Origin: Hymenobacter jeongseonensis
GTDB taxonomy: Bacteria > Bacteroidota > Bacteroidia > Cytophagales > Hymenobacteraceae
Direction: 5' to 3'
NCBI RefSeq assembly: GCF_015694725.1
Contig: NZ_JADQDQ010000001.1
Coordinates: 372,001-436,000, forward strand
Length of the DNA: 64,000 nt
The notes beneath the pieces are model-generated. The model was not told the DNA's origin. It was given only the letters and a program-made list of their open reading frames with translations, and did not search any database. Each line of letters begins with the position of its first letter. The stretch's first letter is position 1. This document shows positions 8,536 through 17,870 of this stretch, one piece after another. The position numbers and the translations under genes are program-made.

Positions 8536-9555
8536 ATGAACAAGCTTCTAGCAATATCCCTCTTCGCTATCTCCGGAGCATTATTGGGTGGGTGCGGATT
8601 TGGCAAGGGTCCTCAGGGTGAGCTGATTGGATCCGACGACCGGCCCATTTTCAACCCACAAGAAGTGCCTTTTGGCATGGTTCCTTGTCCGGGTGGTACT
8701 TTTCACATGGGCCAGACCGACCAGGATATTTCCGCTTCTATGGTCAATATGAACAAGCAGGTGACTATCGCCGGCTTCTATATGGACGAAACGGAAATTA
8801 CTAACAACGAATACCGTCAGTTCATGGACGCCATCAAGATGGACTCTTTGGACGTGTTGGGAGAAGAATACGTGATGACGGAACTGTACCCGGATACTAC
8901 GGTATGGGTGCGGGACTTTACCTACCACATGGGCGACCCCCTGTTGGAATATTATTACACCCACCCGGCCTTTGACGAATACCCCGTGGTTGGAGTGGAC
9001 TGGTTTGCTGCTAAGTACTTCTGCAACTGGCGCACCAAGTTCCGCAACGTAGCACGTGAGGAAGCCGGTTATGCCAACGACCCCAACTTCCGTCTTCCTT
9101 CCGAAGCGGAGTGGGAGTATGCTGCTCGCGGTGGCCGTGATTTGGCTACTTACCCTTGGGGTGGCCCCTACTTGCGCAATAGCAAGGGCTGCATGCTGGC
9201 TAACTTCAAGCCCGGCCGTGGTGATTATGCTTCCGATGGCTTTGCTTATACCTCCGAAGTTGGTTCGTTTTTCCCCAACGATTTTGGCCTCTATGACATG
9301 GCCGGTAACGTGTCGGAGTGGTGCGATGACGCCTACATGGAAGCTTCGGTGCCGGTTGTTTGGGACTTGAACCCTACTAACCCAGATGATAACGAGCCCC
9401 GCAAAGTAGTCCGGGGAGGTTCTTGGAAGGACATTGCATACTTCCTCGAAACGGGTACTCGCAACTTCGAATACCAGGACTCGGCTCGTTCTTACATCGG
9501 CTTCCGTTGCTCCATGATTCAAATTGGAATGGGCAGCAACAGCTCGCTCAACTAA
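8536..9555 (+). CDS. gldK: Gliding motility/T9SS lipoprotein GldK
   Basis: GldK (PorK) is an outer-membrane lipoprotein that forms the large periplasmic ring of the type IX secretion system together with GldN. The signal ends in the lipobox LLGGC with Cys20. The rest is a formylglycine-generating-enzyme (SUMF1) fold, visible in CPGGTFHMG, FYMDETEITNNEYRQF, LPSEAEWEYAARGG, DMAGNVSEWC and VVRGGSW. Members of GldK are structural and not expected to make formylglycine. It is the first gene of gldKLMN and has its own promoter-like sequence. Length of 339 is slightly short compared with some homologues near 450. Confidence 0.95.
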   Translation: MNKLLAISLFAISGALLGGCGFGKGPQGELIGSDDRPIFNPQEVPFGMVPCPGGTFHMGQTDQDISASMVNMNKQVTIAGFYMDETEITNNEYRQFMDAIKMDSLDVLGEEYVMTELYPDTTVWVRDFTYHMGDPLLEYYYTHPAFDEYPVVGVDWFAAKYFCNWRTKFRNVAREEAGYANDPNFRLPSEAEWEYAARGGRDLATYPWGGPYLRNSKGCMLANFKPGRGDYASDGFAYTSEVGSFFPNDFGLYDMAGNVSEWCDDAYMEASVPVVWDLNPTNPDDNEPRKVVRGGSWKDIAYFLETGTRNFEYQDSARSYIGFRCSMIQIGMGSNSSLN

Positions 9556-9632
9556 CGTTCTTACGGGCCAACGCCACAGCTGAACCACCCCCCCTCAACA
9601 CCTTCTTCAATCCCTTTCAAAGTTAAATTCTC

Positions 9633-10436
9633 ATGGCAGCTAAAGGAAGTTTTCTCTATGATACGCTGATGCCCAAAATTTATGGCATCGGTGCAGCCGT
9701 TGTAATCATCGGTGCATTGTTCAAAATTGAGCACTGGAAAGGTGCCGACGAAATGCTTATTGTTGGTCTTGGTACCGAGGCTATTATCTTCTTTTTGAGT
9801 GCATTCCAGCCCCAGTCGAAGGAACACGATTGGTCGTTGGTTTACCCAGAGCTGAACGAAGGCTACGACCCTTCCACTGGCAACAAGGCATTGGATAACA
9901 ACAGCAAAGGCCTGACGATGAAGCTGGATGACATGTTGAAGAATGCCAACGTTACTCCCGAGGCACTCACCAACCTGGGCCAGGGCCTGAACCGCCTCAG
10001 CACTACTACTTCGCAGTTGTCGCAATTGGGCGAGGCTACCAACGTTACCGATGAGTACACCAAGAAGGTGCGTTCGGCGGCTGATTCGCTAGACAAAATC
10101 AACGTAGCTTACGGCAACACGGTAGAAGCCATTTCGGCCATGTCGAATGCTACTTCGGATGCCAAGGAGTACCACATGCAGGTGCAGAACGTGACCAAGA
10201 ACTTGGGCGCTCTGAACGCGGTGTACGAAATGGAATTACAGGATGCCAACACGCACCTGAAGTCCATGAACCAGTTCTACGGTACGCTCAGCAAGGCCAT
10301 GGACAACATGACCCAGGCTGGCAAAGACACCGAGCAGTTCCAGAAGCAAGTGTCTGACCTGACGAGCAACCTGACGTCGCTCAATCGGGTGTACGGCAAC
10401 ATGCTGAACGCCATGCGGGCTCCGGCCCAAGCCTAA
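9633..10436 (+). CDS. gldL: Gliding motility/T9SS motor protein GldL
   Basis: GldL is the inner-membrane stator-like part of the proton-driven GldLM motor that powers secretion and gliding. Two membrane helices lie at the N-terminus (residues about 16-33 and 41-58), with KIEHWKGADE between them. Glu49 sits inside the second helix at the position reported as essential for proton flow in GldL of Flavobacterium. The cytoplasmic remainder (about 60-267) is a repetitive coiled coil, with recurring segments such as NLGALNAVYEMEL and NLTSLNRVYGNML. It lies between gldK and gldM on the same strand with short gaps, consistent with one operon. Confidence 0.95.
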   Translation: MAAKGSFLYDTLMPKIYGIGAAVVIIGALFKIEHWKGADEMLIVGLGTEAIIFFLSAFQPQSKEHDWSLVYPELNEGYDPSTGNKALDNNSKGLTMKLDDMLKNANVTPEALTNLGQGLNRLSTTTSQLSQLGEATNVTDEYTKKVRSAADSLDKINVAYGNTVEAISAMSNATSDAKEYHMQVQNVTKNLGALNAVYEMELQDANTHLKSMNQFYGTLSKAMDNMTQAGKDTEQFQKQVSDLTSNLTSLNRVYGNMLNAMRAPAQA

Positions 10437-10487
10437 TTGCTGGGCAGCATAACTCAGTTCTCCATTCAATTTTAGAGGAAACAGATA

Positions 10488-12065
10488 ATGGCAGGCGGAA
10501 AAGAAACTCCGCGGCAGAAGATGATTGGCATGATGTACCTCGTGCTAACGGCTCTTCTGGCGCTTCAAGTGAACTCAGCAATCCTGCTGAAGTTCAAGTT
10601 TATTGACGACAGCTTGCTGAGCGTCAATGACAAGACCTCGGTGGCTGCCGATGGCACCGTGAAAGGTATACAGGCAGCGGTGGTGAAAAACCAAAACCAA
10701 GCCCGGGATAAGGCCGTCTTGGTGCAAAGCGAAGAAATTCGCCAGAAGACCAAGGAGTTGGTGTCGTACCTACGTGGTGTTCGGGAAGAGCTGTTGAAAG
10801 CAACCGAGAACACCGCGGCCGATGTGAAGAACATGAGCGGTGAAGACAAAGTAGCCATTACCATGCTCGGCGGTAAGAAGAACGGCATTGCTTACACCAC
10901 CATGAAGCCCAAGCTGAATGAGTACGCCGCGTACATGAAGCAATTCGTGCCCGATGCCGCTCCTTTGGCGCTCGACGGAAAAGAAGACACCCGCGTAACC
11001 AAAGACCAGCGCACCAAGAACTTCGCTGAGCTCAACTTCGAGAACACGCCGGTAGTAGCTGCTTTGGCTACTATCTCGCAGAAGGAAACGGAAATCCTGA
11101 AAATGGAAGCCGAAGCGCTCCAGAAGCAGGCCGAGAAAGTAGGCGCTAAAACCATTGTATTCGACAAAATCGGAGCTTTCGCCAGCGCTGAGTCGAATAC
11201 GGTAGCGGCCGGCACCAAGTACAAAGCGGAGTTGTTCCTGACGGCTTCGGCTTCCAGCATCCGCCCCCGCATGACCTTGAACGGTAGCCCGCTCCCAGTT
11301 AGTCCCGACGGCAAAGGCAAGGTGGAGTTCACCGCCCGTCCCGGCGCATTTGATGCTTCCGGCAACGCGAAATCTTCGTGGACGGGTACCATCCGCTTCA
11401 ACCAGAACGGCCGCGATACCACTTTCACCGTGAAAGTGCCTTACACCATTACCAAGCCGGTAATGCAGATTCAGTCGGCTTCGGTGCAGGCGCTGTATTT
11501 CAAGTGTGGCAACAAACTGAGCGTGTCGGTTCCAGCCCTCGGCGCGCAGTATAAGCCGAGCTTCTCTGCTTCGGGTGCTTCGGTAATTGCCGGCAGCAAG
11601 GTAGGCGACGTGACGCTGGTACCTAACTCGAAAGAGGTAACCCTGAACGTGAGCAGCGCTGGCAATGCCATCGGTTCGCAAACTTTCCAAGTGCGTCCCA
11701 TTCCCAAGCCTACCATTGAATGCTACGTGGGTGGCCGTCAGGTAAACGAGAAGCAGGGTACTCCTGGTACCGCCGTGCGCTCCATGACCCTGCGAGCTAT
11801 TCCAGATGCCGGTTTCGCAACCTTCCTGCCCGACGATGCACGTTTCCGCGTGTCGAGCTACGAGGTAACGCTGGTTAGGGGCCGTCGTCCGGCTTTGCCC
11901 CCGCGCACCATCAATGGCCCAGAGGCTAATTTGAGCGACATCGTAAACGCTTATCGTGAAGGTGACCGAATCTACATCGAAGTGAAGGGCGTGCAGCGCT
12001 TGAACTTCCAAGGCAATGTGGAGTCGGTGAACGTATCCAAACAGTTCAACGTGCCCCTGTTGTAA
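10488..12065 (+). CDS. gldM: Gliding motility/T9SS motor protein GldM
   Basis: GldM spans the inner membrane once and reaches through the periplasm to the GldK/GldN ring. The protein begins with the conserved AGGKETPRQKMIGMMYLVLT, which leads into the single membrane helix (residues about 14-32). The periplasmic part has a helical domain up to about residue 220, then three beta domains ending in a C-terminal domain with the ring contact surface. At 525 residues it matches the family length. It starts 51 bases after gldL and is followed by gldN after 59 bases, so all are expected on one transcript. Confidence 0.96.
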   Translation: MAGGKETPRQKMIGMMYLVLTALLALQVNSAILLKFKFIDDSLLSVNDKTSVAADGTVKGIQAAVVKNQNQARDKAVLVQSEEIRQKTKELVSYLRGVREELLKATENTAADVKNMSGEDKVAITMLGGKKNGIAYTTMKPKLNEYAAYMKQFVPDAAPLALDGKEDTRVTKDQRTKNFAELNFENTPVVAALATISQKETEILKMEAEALQKQAEKVGAKTIVFDKIGAFASAESNTVAAGTKYKAELFLTASASSIRPRMTLNGSPLPVSPDGKGKVEFTARPGAFDASGNAKSSWTGTIRFNQNGRDTTFTVKVPYTITKPVMQIQSASVQALYFKCGNKLSVSVPALGAQYKPSFSASGASVIAGSKVGDVTLVPNSKEVTLNVSSAGNAIGSQTFQVRPIPKPTIECYVGGRQVNEKQGTPGTAVRSMTLRAIPDAGFATFLPDDARFRVSSYEVTLVRGRRPALPPRTINGPEANLSDIVNAYREGDRIYIEVKGVQRLNFQGNVESVNVSKQFNVPLL

Positions 12066-12124
12066 TAATATCGGCTTCGGCCACGTTAGCGAACTATCTT
12101 AAAGTAAATCTGCTTTTGCCCGTT

Positions 12125-13111
12125 ATGAAATCCATCCACACCTTGGCCGCTATTGCGGCGGGCTTATCACTGTCGCTAACGGCTTCGGCCCAGGAGCAAG
12201 CCACTACGGCAAGCAGCACCGGTTCGCACCGGCCCATTCCACCTTCCGACCAGATGTTTCGCAAGAGTATCTGGCGCCAAGTGGACCTGCGCGAGAAGCA
12301 GAATAAGCCGATGTTCTCGGAAGGCAAGGAAATCACCCGCATCATTCTGGATGCAGTAAAGCGCGGTGAACTGCAAGCTTACAAGAACGACTCGCTGACG
12401 TCTACCTTCAATTCGCAGGAAGTAAGAGGCAACGCTTCGTATGTTGACGAGGCGGTGAAACTGACCGATGAAGAAAAAGCAGCCGGTTTCAGCGAGAAGG
12501 ATTTGAATGGTGGCAGCGACGACGGTTGGGGCACCCCTGCCCCGAAAGCAGGAGCAAAAAGCACTGCTGCCAAAACCGTTCGGCAGCCCAAGTTGGGTGC
12601 TAATGGCAAGCCGATGAAGGACAAGAAGGGCAAAGTGATTATGGAAACGGTGGCCGTTGCGCCTCCTGCTCCTGCTGCTCCGATTGGCAACGAGTACCGT
12701 CCCAAGGACTTGTATGAGATGGAAGTAAAAGAGGATATGATTTTCGACAAGAAACGGTCGAGAATGTACCACGATATCAAGTCCATCACTCTGCTGGTGC
12801 CTTCGACGCTGCCTTCGAACGTGTCGGGTATTGAAAAGCCAATTGGCACTTTCAAGTACAGCGACTTGGTGAAGGTGTTCCGCGCCAATCCAGAAAATGC
12901 TATCTGGTTCAACCCCGAGAACGATGCGCAACACAAGAACCTAGCAGACGCCTTCGAACTGTGGTTGTTCAACTCTTACATCACCAAAGTGTCGAACGCG
13001 GGCGATAGCCGGTTGGACGACATTTACGGCGGTGCACAGCAGGGCATCCTGGCTGCACAGCAGACCTCGGCTGACCTGATTGAGTACGAGTACAACTTGT
13101 GGAGCTTCTAA
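12125..13111 (+). CDS. gldN: Gliding motility/T9SS ring protein GldN
   Basis: GldN (PorN) is a periplasmic protein that binds the lipoprotein GldK to form the outer-membrane-associated ring of the T9SS. The signal peptide MKSIHTLAAIAAGLSLSLTASA is followed by the conserved IPPSDQMFRKSIWRQVDLREKQ region and EGKEITRIILDAVKRGELQAY. The C-terminal part contains the DLYEMEVKEDMIFDKKRS block typical of the family. A Lys/Ala/Pro-rich insert near residues 145-190 is probably a flexible linker. The ATG at 12125 was chosen over an upstream in-frame TTG at 12116 because it begins the signal peptide. The gene ends 23 bases before a strong terminator. Confidence 0.95.
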   Translation: MKSIHTLAAIAAGLSLSLTASAQEQATTASSTGSHRPIPPSDQMFRKSIWRQVDLREKQNKPMFSEGKEITRIILDAVKRGELQAYKNDSLTSTFNSQEVRGNASYVDEAVKLTDEEKAAGFSEKDLNGGSDDGWGTPAPKAGAKSTAAKTVRQPKLGANGKPMKDKKGKVIMETVAVAPPAPAAPIGNEYRPKDLYEMEVKEDMIFDKKRSRMYHDIKSITLLVPSTLPSNVSGIEKPIGTFKYSDLVKVFRANPENAIWFNPENDAQHKNLADAFELWLFNSYITKVSNAGDSRLDDIYGGAQQGILAAQQTSADLIEYEYNLWSF

Positions 13112-13134
13112 AGCTTCTGGTACGCTTACATGAT

Positions 13135-13167
13135 AAAGGCCCTTGCAGCGATGCAAGGGCCTTTTTT
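13135..13167. terminator. Bidirectional terminator between gldN and uvrC
   Basis: A 13-bp perfect stem (arms 13135-13147 and 13152-13164) with a GCGA loop is flanked by A and T runs. It can end the gldKLMN transcript on plus and uvrC on minus, since both genes converge here. Confidence 0.9.
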
Positions 13168-13186
13168 GTGTAATGGAACGTGCGGA

Positions 13187-15022
13187 CTAGCTGGGTAGCT
13201 GGCGGGCGGGCATGGGGTGGGAGGGAGCTTCGTTCAGGGCGAAGTAGTTCTGCAGAACTTTGGCTTTGGCTTTGCCAACTTCGGCGATTAGCTCGGCTTC
13301 GGTGAGCTCGCGGATTTTCTTGACAGACTTGAACTTGTTGAGCAGCTTGTCGGCGGTGACGGGGCCGAGGCCTTTGACGTCGGTCAGCTCGGTTTTGAGG
13401 GTGCCAGCGTCGCGGCGGGAGCGGTGGAAGGTGATGCCAAAGCGGTGGACTTCGTCGCGCATACGCTGGAAGAGGCGCAAGGACTCGCTCCTTTTGTCGA
13501 TGTAGATGGGAAGCGGGTCGTTGGGGACATAGATTTCTTCGAGGCGCTTGGCGATGCCGATGACGGGAATCTGACCCCAAAGGTTGAGGTCCTTTAGGGC
13601 TTTGACGGCCATGCTGAGCTGGCCTTTGCCGCCATCCACGATGACGAGTTGGGGGAGGCTGGCGCCTTCATCAACGAGGCGGCGGTAGCGGCGGGTGACG
13701 ACTTCGTACATGCTGTCGAAGTCGTTGGGGCCGATGACGGTTTTGATGTGGTAGTGGCGGTAGTCCTTCTTGCTGGGACGAGCGTTGCGGAAGCAGACCA
13801 TGGCCGCCACCGGGTTGTCGCCCTGGAAGTTGGAGTTGTCGAAGCACTCGATGTGCTTGGGGAGCTCCGTGAGGCGCAGGTCCTTCTTGATGGTTTCCAT
13901 GATGCGCACCTCGTTCACGTCCTTGCTCTTCTCGTTCATGCTTTCCTTCTCCTTGCGGGCGTAGAGCACATTTTTGATGGCGAGTTCGAGCAACTTCCGC
14001 TTGTCGCCGATTTGGGGAACGGCGAGGCTCACGCCGGGCAGGGGCAGCTCTACGGCGACGTTGGTGAGGATTTCACGCGACTCGCTTTCGAACTCTTGAC
14101 GAAGCTGCATGATGAGCGGGGCGAGGATTTCCGCATCCTCTTCATCGAGCTTTTTGGTGACTTCGAGGGATTGGGTGAGGATGATGCTGCCATTCATCAC
14201 CTTCAAATACGTGATGAAGCCCGATTTCTCGTTGCTGGCGATGGCGAAGACGTCGATGTTGGTGAGCGTGTCGCTTACGATGGTGGACTTGGCTTGGAAG
14301 GCCTCCAGCTTATCGAGCTTCACCTTGAAGGCGTGGGCCAGCTCATACTGCATGTCCTGGGCGGCGGCGCTCATGCGCTCCCGGAAATATTGCTTAGGAA
14401 TGCGCAGGTCGCCGTTGAGGATGTTGCGGATTTGCTGGATGTAGGTGTTGTAGGTGGCCTCGTCTTCGCGGGCGATGCAGGGGGCGTTGCAGTTGCCGAT
14501 TTGCAGCTCCAGGCAGGGCTTGAACTTGCCGGCTTCAACGTTCTGGACGCTGAGGTTGTAGTTGCAGGTGCGGAGCGGGTAGAGGGCCCGGATGAGCTCC
14601 AGCAGCACGTTAAGGGCGGTACCGTTGGCGTAGGGTCCGTAGTAGCGCGAGCCGTCGTTAATCTTGTTGCGGGTGGGGATGAGGCGCGGAAACCGCTCGT
14701 TGGTGAGGCAAAGGAAGGGGTAAGTTTTGCCGTCCTTCAGCAGGATGTTGTACTTGGGCTGGTGCTGCTTGATGAGGTTGTTTTCGAGCAGAAAGGCGTC
14801 GGATTCGGAATCAACAATGGTGAACTCGAGCCGCTTGATGTTGCGCACCAGCTGCTGGGTTTTTTTGTTGTGGTCGTTTTTGGTGAAGTAGCTACTCACG
14901 CGCTTGCGCAGGTCGATGGCCTTGCCCACGTAGATGATGCCCTCGTCGTCGAAATACTTGTACACGCCTGGCTTGTGGGGCAGGGCGTTAATAAGGGCTT
15001 GCAGTTCGGGGTTGGCGGCCAT
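13187..15022 (-). CDS. uvrC: UvrABC excinuclease subunit C
   Basis: UvrC makes both cuts around a DNA lesion during nucleotide excision repair. The N-terminal GIY-YIG nuclease domain is visible (LPHKPGVYKYFDDEGIIYVGKA), followed by a cysteine cluster (CNYN, CLELQIGNCNAPC), a UVR-like helical part near residue 210, and the C-terminal RNase H-like nuclease with ECFDNSNFQG and VIVDGGKGQL. A helix-hairpin-helix ends the protein (LTDVKGLGPVTADKLLNKF). The length of 611 is normal. It is followed upstream by a class A PBP gene on the same strand, separated by a 278-base gap holding palindromic repeats. Confidence 0.97.
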   Translation of the reverse strand: MAANPELQALINALPHKPGVYKYFDDEGIIYVGKAIDLRKRVSSYFTKNDHNKKTQQLVRNIKRLEFTIVDSESDAFLLENNLIKQHQPKYNILLKDGKTYPFLCLTNERFPRLIPTRNKINDGSRYYGPYANGTALNVLLELIRALYPLRTCNYNLSVQNVEAGKFKPCLELQIGNCNAPCIAREDEATYNTYIQQIRNILNGDLRIPKQYFRERMSAAAQDMQYELAHAFKVKLDKLEAFQAKSTIVSDTLTNIDVFAIASNEKSGFITYLKVMNGSIILTQSLEVTKKLDEEDAEILAPLIMQLRQEFESESREILTNVAVELPLPGVSLAVPQIGDKRKLLELAIKNVLYARKEKESMNEKSKDVNEVRIMETIKKDLRLTELPKHIECFDNSNFQGDNPVAAMVCFRNARPSKKDYRHYHIKTVIGPNDFDSMYEVVTRRYRRLVDEGASLPQLVIVDGGKGQLSMAVKALKDLNLWGQIPVIGIAKRLEEIYVPNDPLPIYIDKRSESLRLFQRMRDEVHRFGITFHRSRRDAGTLKTELTDVKGLGPVTADKLLNKFKSVKKIRELTEAELIAEVGKAKAKVLQNYFALNEAPSHPMPARQLPS

Positions 15023-15129
15023 GCGGAGGCGAGGATGAAGGAAAGACTACGGACTGAAACAAGAACGGAGCGGCACTTGTGCCAGGAAGTGGCCCGAAGC
15101 ACACCATAAAAACGGCATTACCTGAAAAA

Positions 15130-15275
15130 GGTCGTTCGGAACGACCAGTTGCTCGTTCCAACCAAGTAATTACGGGATTAGAACGAGTGCCAGGAGGTGC
15201 AGAACCACAAACAGTTCGTTCGGAGCAACCAGTTGCTCACTCCGAGCCTCTAATTGGTCGTTCGGAACGAACTGC
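15130..15275. repeat. Cluster of CGTTCGGAAC-type palindromic repeats
   Basis: The gap between the PBP stop and the uvrC start holds at least three related units. A perfect 17-base palindrome GGTCGTTCGGAACGACC lies at 15130-15146. Variants follow with CAGTTCGTTCGGAGCAACC near 15212 and TTGGTCGTTCGGAACGAACT near 15254. A further related unit is at 31220-31240. They look like dispersed intergenic repeats and may fold in RNA or bind a protein. Confidence 0.6.
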
Positions 15276-15300
15276 GTTTCCGCGGGCGTGCCTTAGGGTT

Positions 15301-17649
15301 CTAGATTTCTTCCTCGTTGAGGTCGAGCGGGTCGCGGCGGTCCATTTTCTGGTCGTCGGGAATGGTGTCGCGCTGGCCGCCGTAGTACTTGGCGCAGTCG
15401 ATTTCGATGCTCAGCGGCGCCGCGGGTTTGGGGAAGGGTGCGGTGCTCACGCCAATGCTTTTGTCCTTGTACACCTTTTGCATGAAGAGGCCGTAGAGCG
15501 GCAGGGCCATGCGTGCGCCCTGGCCGTAGGTGCCGTTGCGGAAGTGAATGCTGCGGTCTTCGCCGCCCACCCACATGCCGCACACGAGGTCGGGGGTGAT
15601 GCCCATGAACCAAGCGTCGGAGTAGTTGGAGGTGGTGCCGGTTTTAGCCCCGATTTCATACGGGAACTTGAAACCGGTGTGCAGAATGGTGCTCGTGCCG
15701 CCCTGCTCGGTGGTGCTGGCTTGCAGCATGTAGGTCATGAGGTAGGCGGTTTCCTCGCTGAGGACTTCCTTGGTGCGGGGAACGAATTCGCGCAGCACGT
15801 TGCCGTTTTTGTCTTCGATGCGGGTGACCATGATGGGCGACGTCCACACGCCCTTGTTGACAAAGGTGCCGTAGGCCCCGCACAGCTCGTAAATGCTGCA
15901 ATCGGAAGAGCCGAAGCCGATGGCTGGCACGGCGTCAATCTCCGAGGTAATGCCCAGGCGCTTGGCGTAGCTCACGATGGTTTCGGGCGTCAGCTTCATC
16001 ACCAGCCACGCCGTGATGGAGTTCATGGAGCGGGCCAGCGCCTGCCGCAGTGTGAACACGCGGCCTGAAAATCCGCCCTCGAAGTTCTTGGGGGTGTACG
16101 GCTCGCGGCCGGCCACGGCGGGGAAGGTGGTGGCCACATCGGGCCGCGGGAAGCAAGGTGAATAGCCCTGGTCGATGGCTGCCGCGTACACAATCGGCTT
16201 GAACGTGGAGCCGGGCTGGCGCTTGCCCTGGCGCACGTGGTCGAACTTGAAGAACTTGTAGTTGGCCCCGCCCACCCAGGCCTTAATCTGGCCGTTGAGC
16301 GGGTTCACGGCCAGGAAGCCGGCGCGCAACATGCGCTTGTAGTACGCCAGCGAGTCGAGCGGCGACATCATCATTTCCTTCTCGCCCTGCCACGTAAACA
16401 CCTGCATCTTGTACTTTTTGCGCAGGTAGTAGTTCACGGAGTCGCGGTTGCCGTCGTATTGGTTCATCAGCGACTTGTAGCGCTGGGTGCGTCGCATCGA
16501 GATGTTCAGAAACTCGGGGATGACCTTGCCGTTCTCGTCGCGCCAGGGCAACTGGCCCTTCCAGTGCTGGTCGAACCATTTCTGCTGTAGCTTCAGATGC
16601 TCGGCCACCGACTTCTCGGCGTAGGTCTGCATCCGCGAATCGATGGTGGTGTAAATTTTCAGGCCGTCGGAATACAAGTCGTGGTCGGTTTCCTTGGCCC
16701 AGGCCAGCAGCGACTTGGCCACTTCGGCCCGGAAATACGGCGCGAGGCCCTTGCTGGGGTTTTCCACCGAATACTTCAGCACAATGGGCTTGGCCGTGTC
16801 GGCCACCAGTTGAGCCGAAGTGATGTAGTTGGACTTCGCCATCTGGCGCAGCACCCAGTTGCGCCGCTTTTTGGAGCGTTGCGGGTGAGTGACGGGGCTG
16901 AAGCGGCCCGGCGCGTTCACGATGCCCACCAGCGTGGCGGCCTCGGCGTTGGTCAGGTCCTTGGGCTTCTTGTTGAAGAAGGTTTTGGCGGCCGTGTTGA
17001 TGCCGAACGAGTTTGAACCGTACTCCACGGTGTTGAGGTACATGCGTAGGATTTCGCGCTTGGTGTAATTGCGCTCCAGCCGGATGGCCAGAATCCATTC
17101 CTTGGTTTTAGTGATGAGCAGGCCCAGCTTGCCATTGCCGTTCAGGCGGCCGTCGTTGAGGTCGGCGCGGGTCCGAAACAGCACCTTGGCCACCTGCTGC
17201 GTGAGCGTGGAGCCGCCGCCGTTGCGATTGAACGTGGCCACGCCCGCCACGGCCCGGAACACGCTTTTCATGTCGATGCCCGAATGCTGCTCGAAGCGCA
17301 CGTCTTCGGTGGCAATGAGGGCGTCAATCAGGTTTTGGGGCAGGTCTTTGAACTCGACGGGGGTGCGGTTTTCGCGGAAATACTTGCCCAGCAGCACCCC
17401 GTCGGCCGAATAGATTTCGGACGCCAACTCGGAGCGCGGGTTTTCCAGGGTTTTGAGGTTGGGCATGCGCCCGAACAGCTCCAGGAAGTTGCCGCTCACG
17501 GCCAGCACAAACAGCGCCAGGCCCACCACGCCCGCCCCAAACAGCAGCCACATGGTGCGCGCAAAGGCCGTGAACCGCCCGTTGCGCGCTGGTTTCAGAA
17601 GCGACGGTTTGGGACGGCGGGCGGGGGAGGACGTAGGCATAAGGGGCAA
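15301..17649 (-). CDS. Class A penicillin-binding protein (PBP1A-like)
   Basis: This bifunctional enzyme polymerises lipid II and cross-links peptidoglycan. A single membrane anchor lies at residues about 33-52. The glycosyltransferase domain shows ATEDVRFEQHSG with catalytic Glu115, GGSTLTQQVAK near 145-155 and NTVEYGSNSFG near 206-215. The transpeptidase domain shows the active serine in STFK (481-484), SMN (541-543) and KTGT (669-672). At 782 residues it is typical of Bacteroidota PBP1A. The C-terminus is short and acidic (LDLNEEEI). It is on the minus strand with uvrC downstream. Confidence 0.96.
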   Translation of the reverse strand: MPLMPTSSPARRPKPSLLKPARNGRFTAFARTMWLLFGAGVVGLALFVLAVSGNFLELFGRMPNLKTLENPRSELASEIYSADGVLLGKYFRENRTPVEFKDLPQNLIDALIATEDVRFEQHSGIDMKSVFRAVAGVATFNRNGGGSTLTQQVAKVLFRTRADLNDGRLNGNGKLGLLITKTKEWILAIRLERNYTKREILRMYLNTVEYGSNSFGINTAAKTFFNKKPKDLTNAEAATLVGIVNAPGRFSPVTHPQRSKKRRNWVLRQMAKSNYITSAQLVADTAKPIVLKYSVENPSKGLAPYFRAEVAKSLLAWAKETDHDLYSDGLKIYTTIDSRMQTYAEKSVAEHLKLQQKWFDQHWKGQLPWRDENGKVIPEFLNISMRRTQRYKSLMNQYDGNRDSVNYYLRKKYKMQVFTWQGEKEMMMSPLDSLAYYKRMLRAGFLAVNPLNGQIKAWVGGANYKFFKFDHVRQGKRQPGSTFKPIVYAAAIDQGYSPCFPRPDVATTFPAVAGREPYTPKNFEGGFSGRVFTLRQALARSMNSITAWLVMKLTPETIVSYAKRLGITSEIDAVPAIGFGSSDCSIYELCGAYGTFVNKGVWTSPIMVTRIEDKNGNVLREFVPRTKEVLSEETAYLMTYMLQASTTEQGGTSTILHTGFKFPYEIGAKTGTTSNYSDAWFMGITPDLVCGMWVGGEDRSIHFRNGTYGQGARMALPLYGLFMQKVYKDKSIGVSTAPFPKPAAPLSIEIDCAKYYGGQRDTIPDDQKMDRRDPLDLNEEEI

Positions 17650-17737
17650 AAGCGAAATAATTCCGTAAAAATAAAGCCTCCAGCGTGGGCGGGAAGGCTT
17701 TGGGTAGAAGTTGCATAGAATGGACCGGATTCCTACC

Positions 17738-17840
17738 GGTTATCCTGAGCGGCGCGAAGGACTTTATCGCGGCAGCTCTCTGTGGAATAAGGGCAAGCTG
17801 TTAGGCAGTGAGAAAGGCCTTTGCTACACTCAGGATGACC
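17738..17840. repeat. Degenerate intergenic inverted repeat (ATCCTGAG type)
   Basis: Outer arms GGTTATCCTGAGCGGCGCGAAGG and the complementary CTTTGCTACACTCAGGATGACC, about 103 bases apart in total, form an imperfect inverted repeat between the PBP and porW genes. It resembles the other repeats at 23954-24055 and 53125-53226. Confidence 0.6.
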
Positions 17841-17870
17841 GATAGGAAGAAGATGCCAGCAACCCACCGC

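Noticed and set aside
13649..15109. A long open frame (486 codons) opposite uvrC
   Set aside because: It lies antisense to a clear uvrC and has the Val/Gly/Glu-rich, low-complexity look of antisense frames in GC-rich genes.
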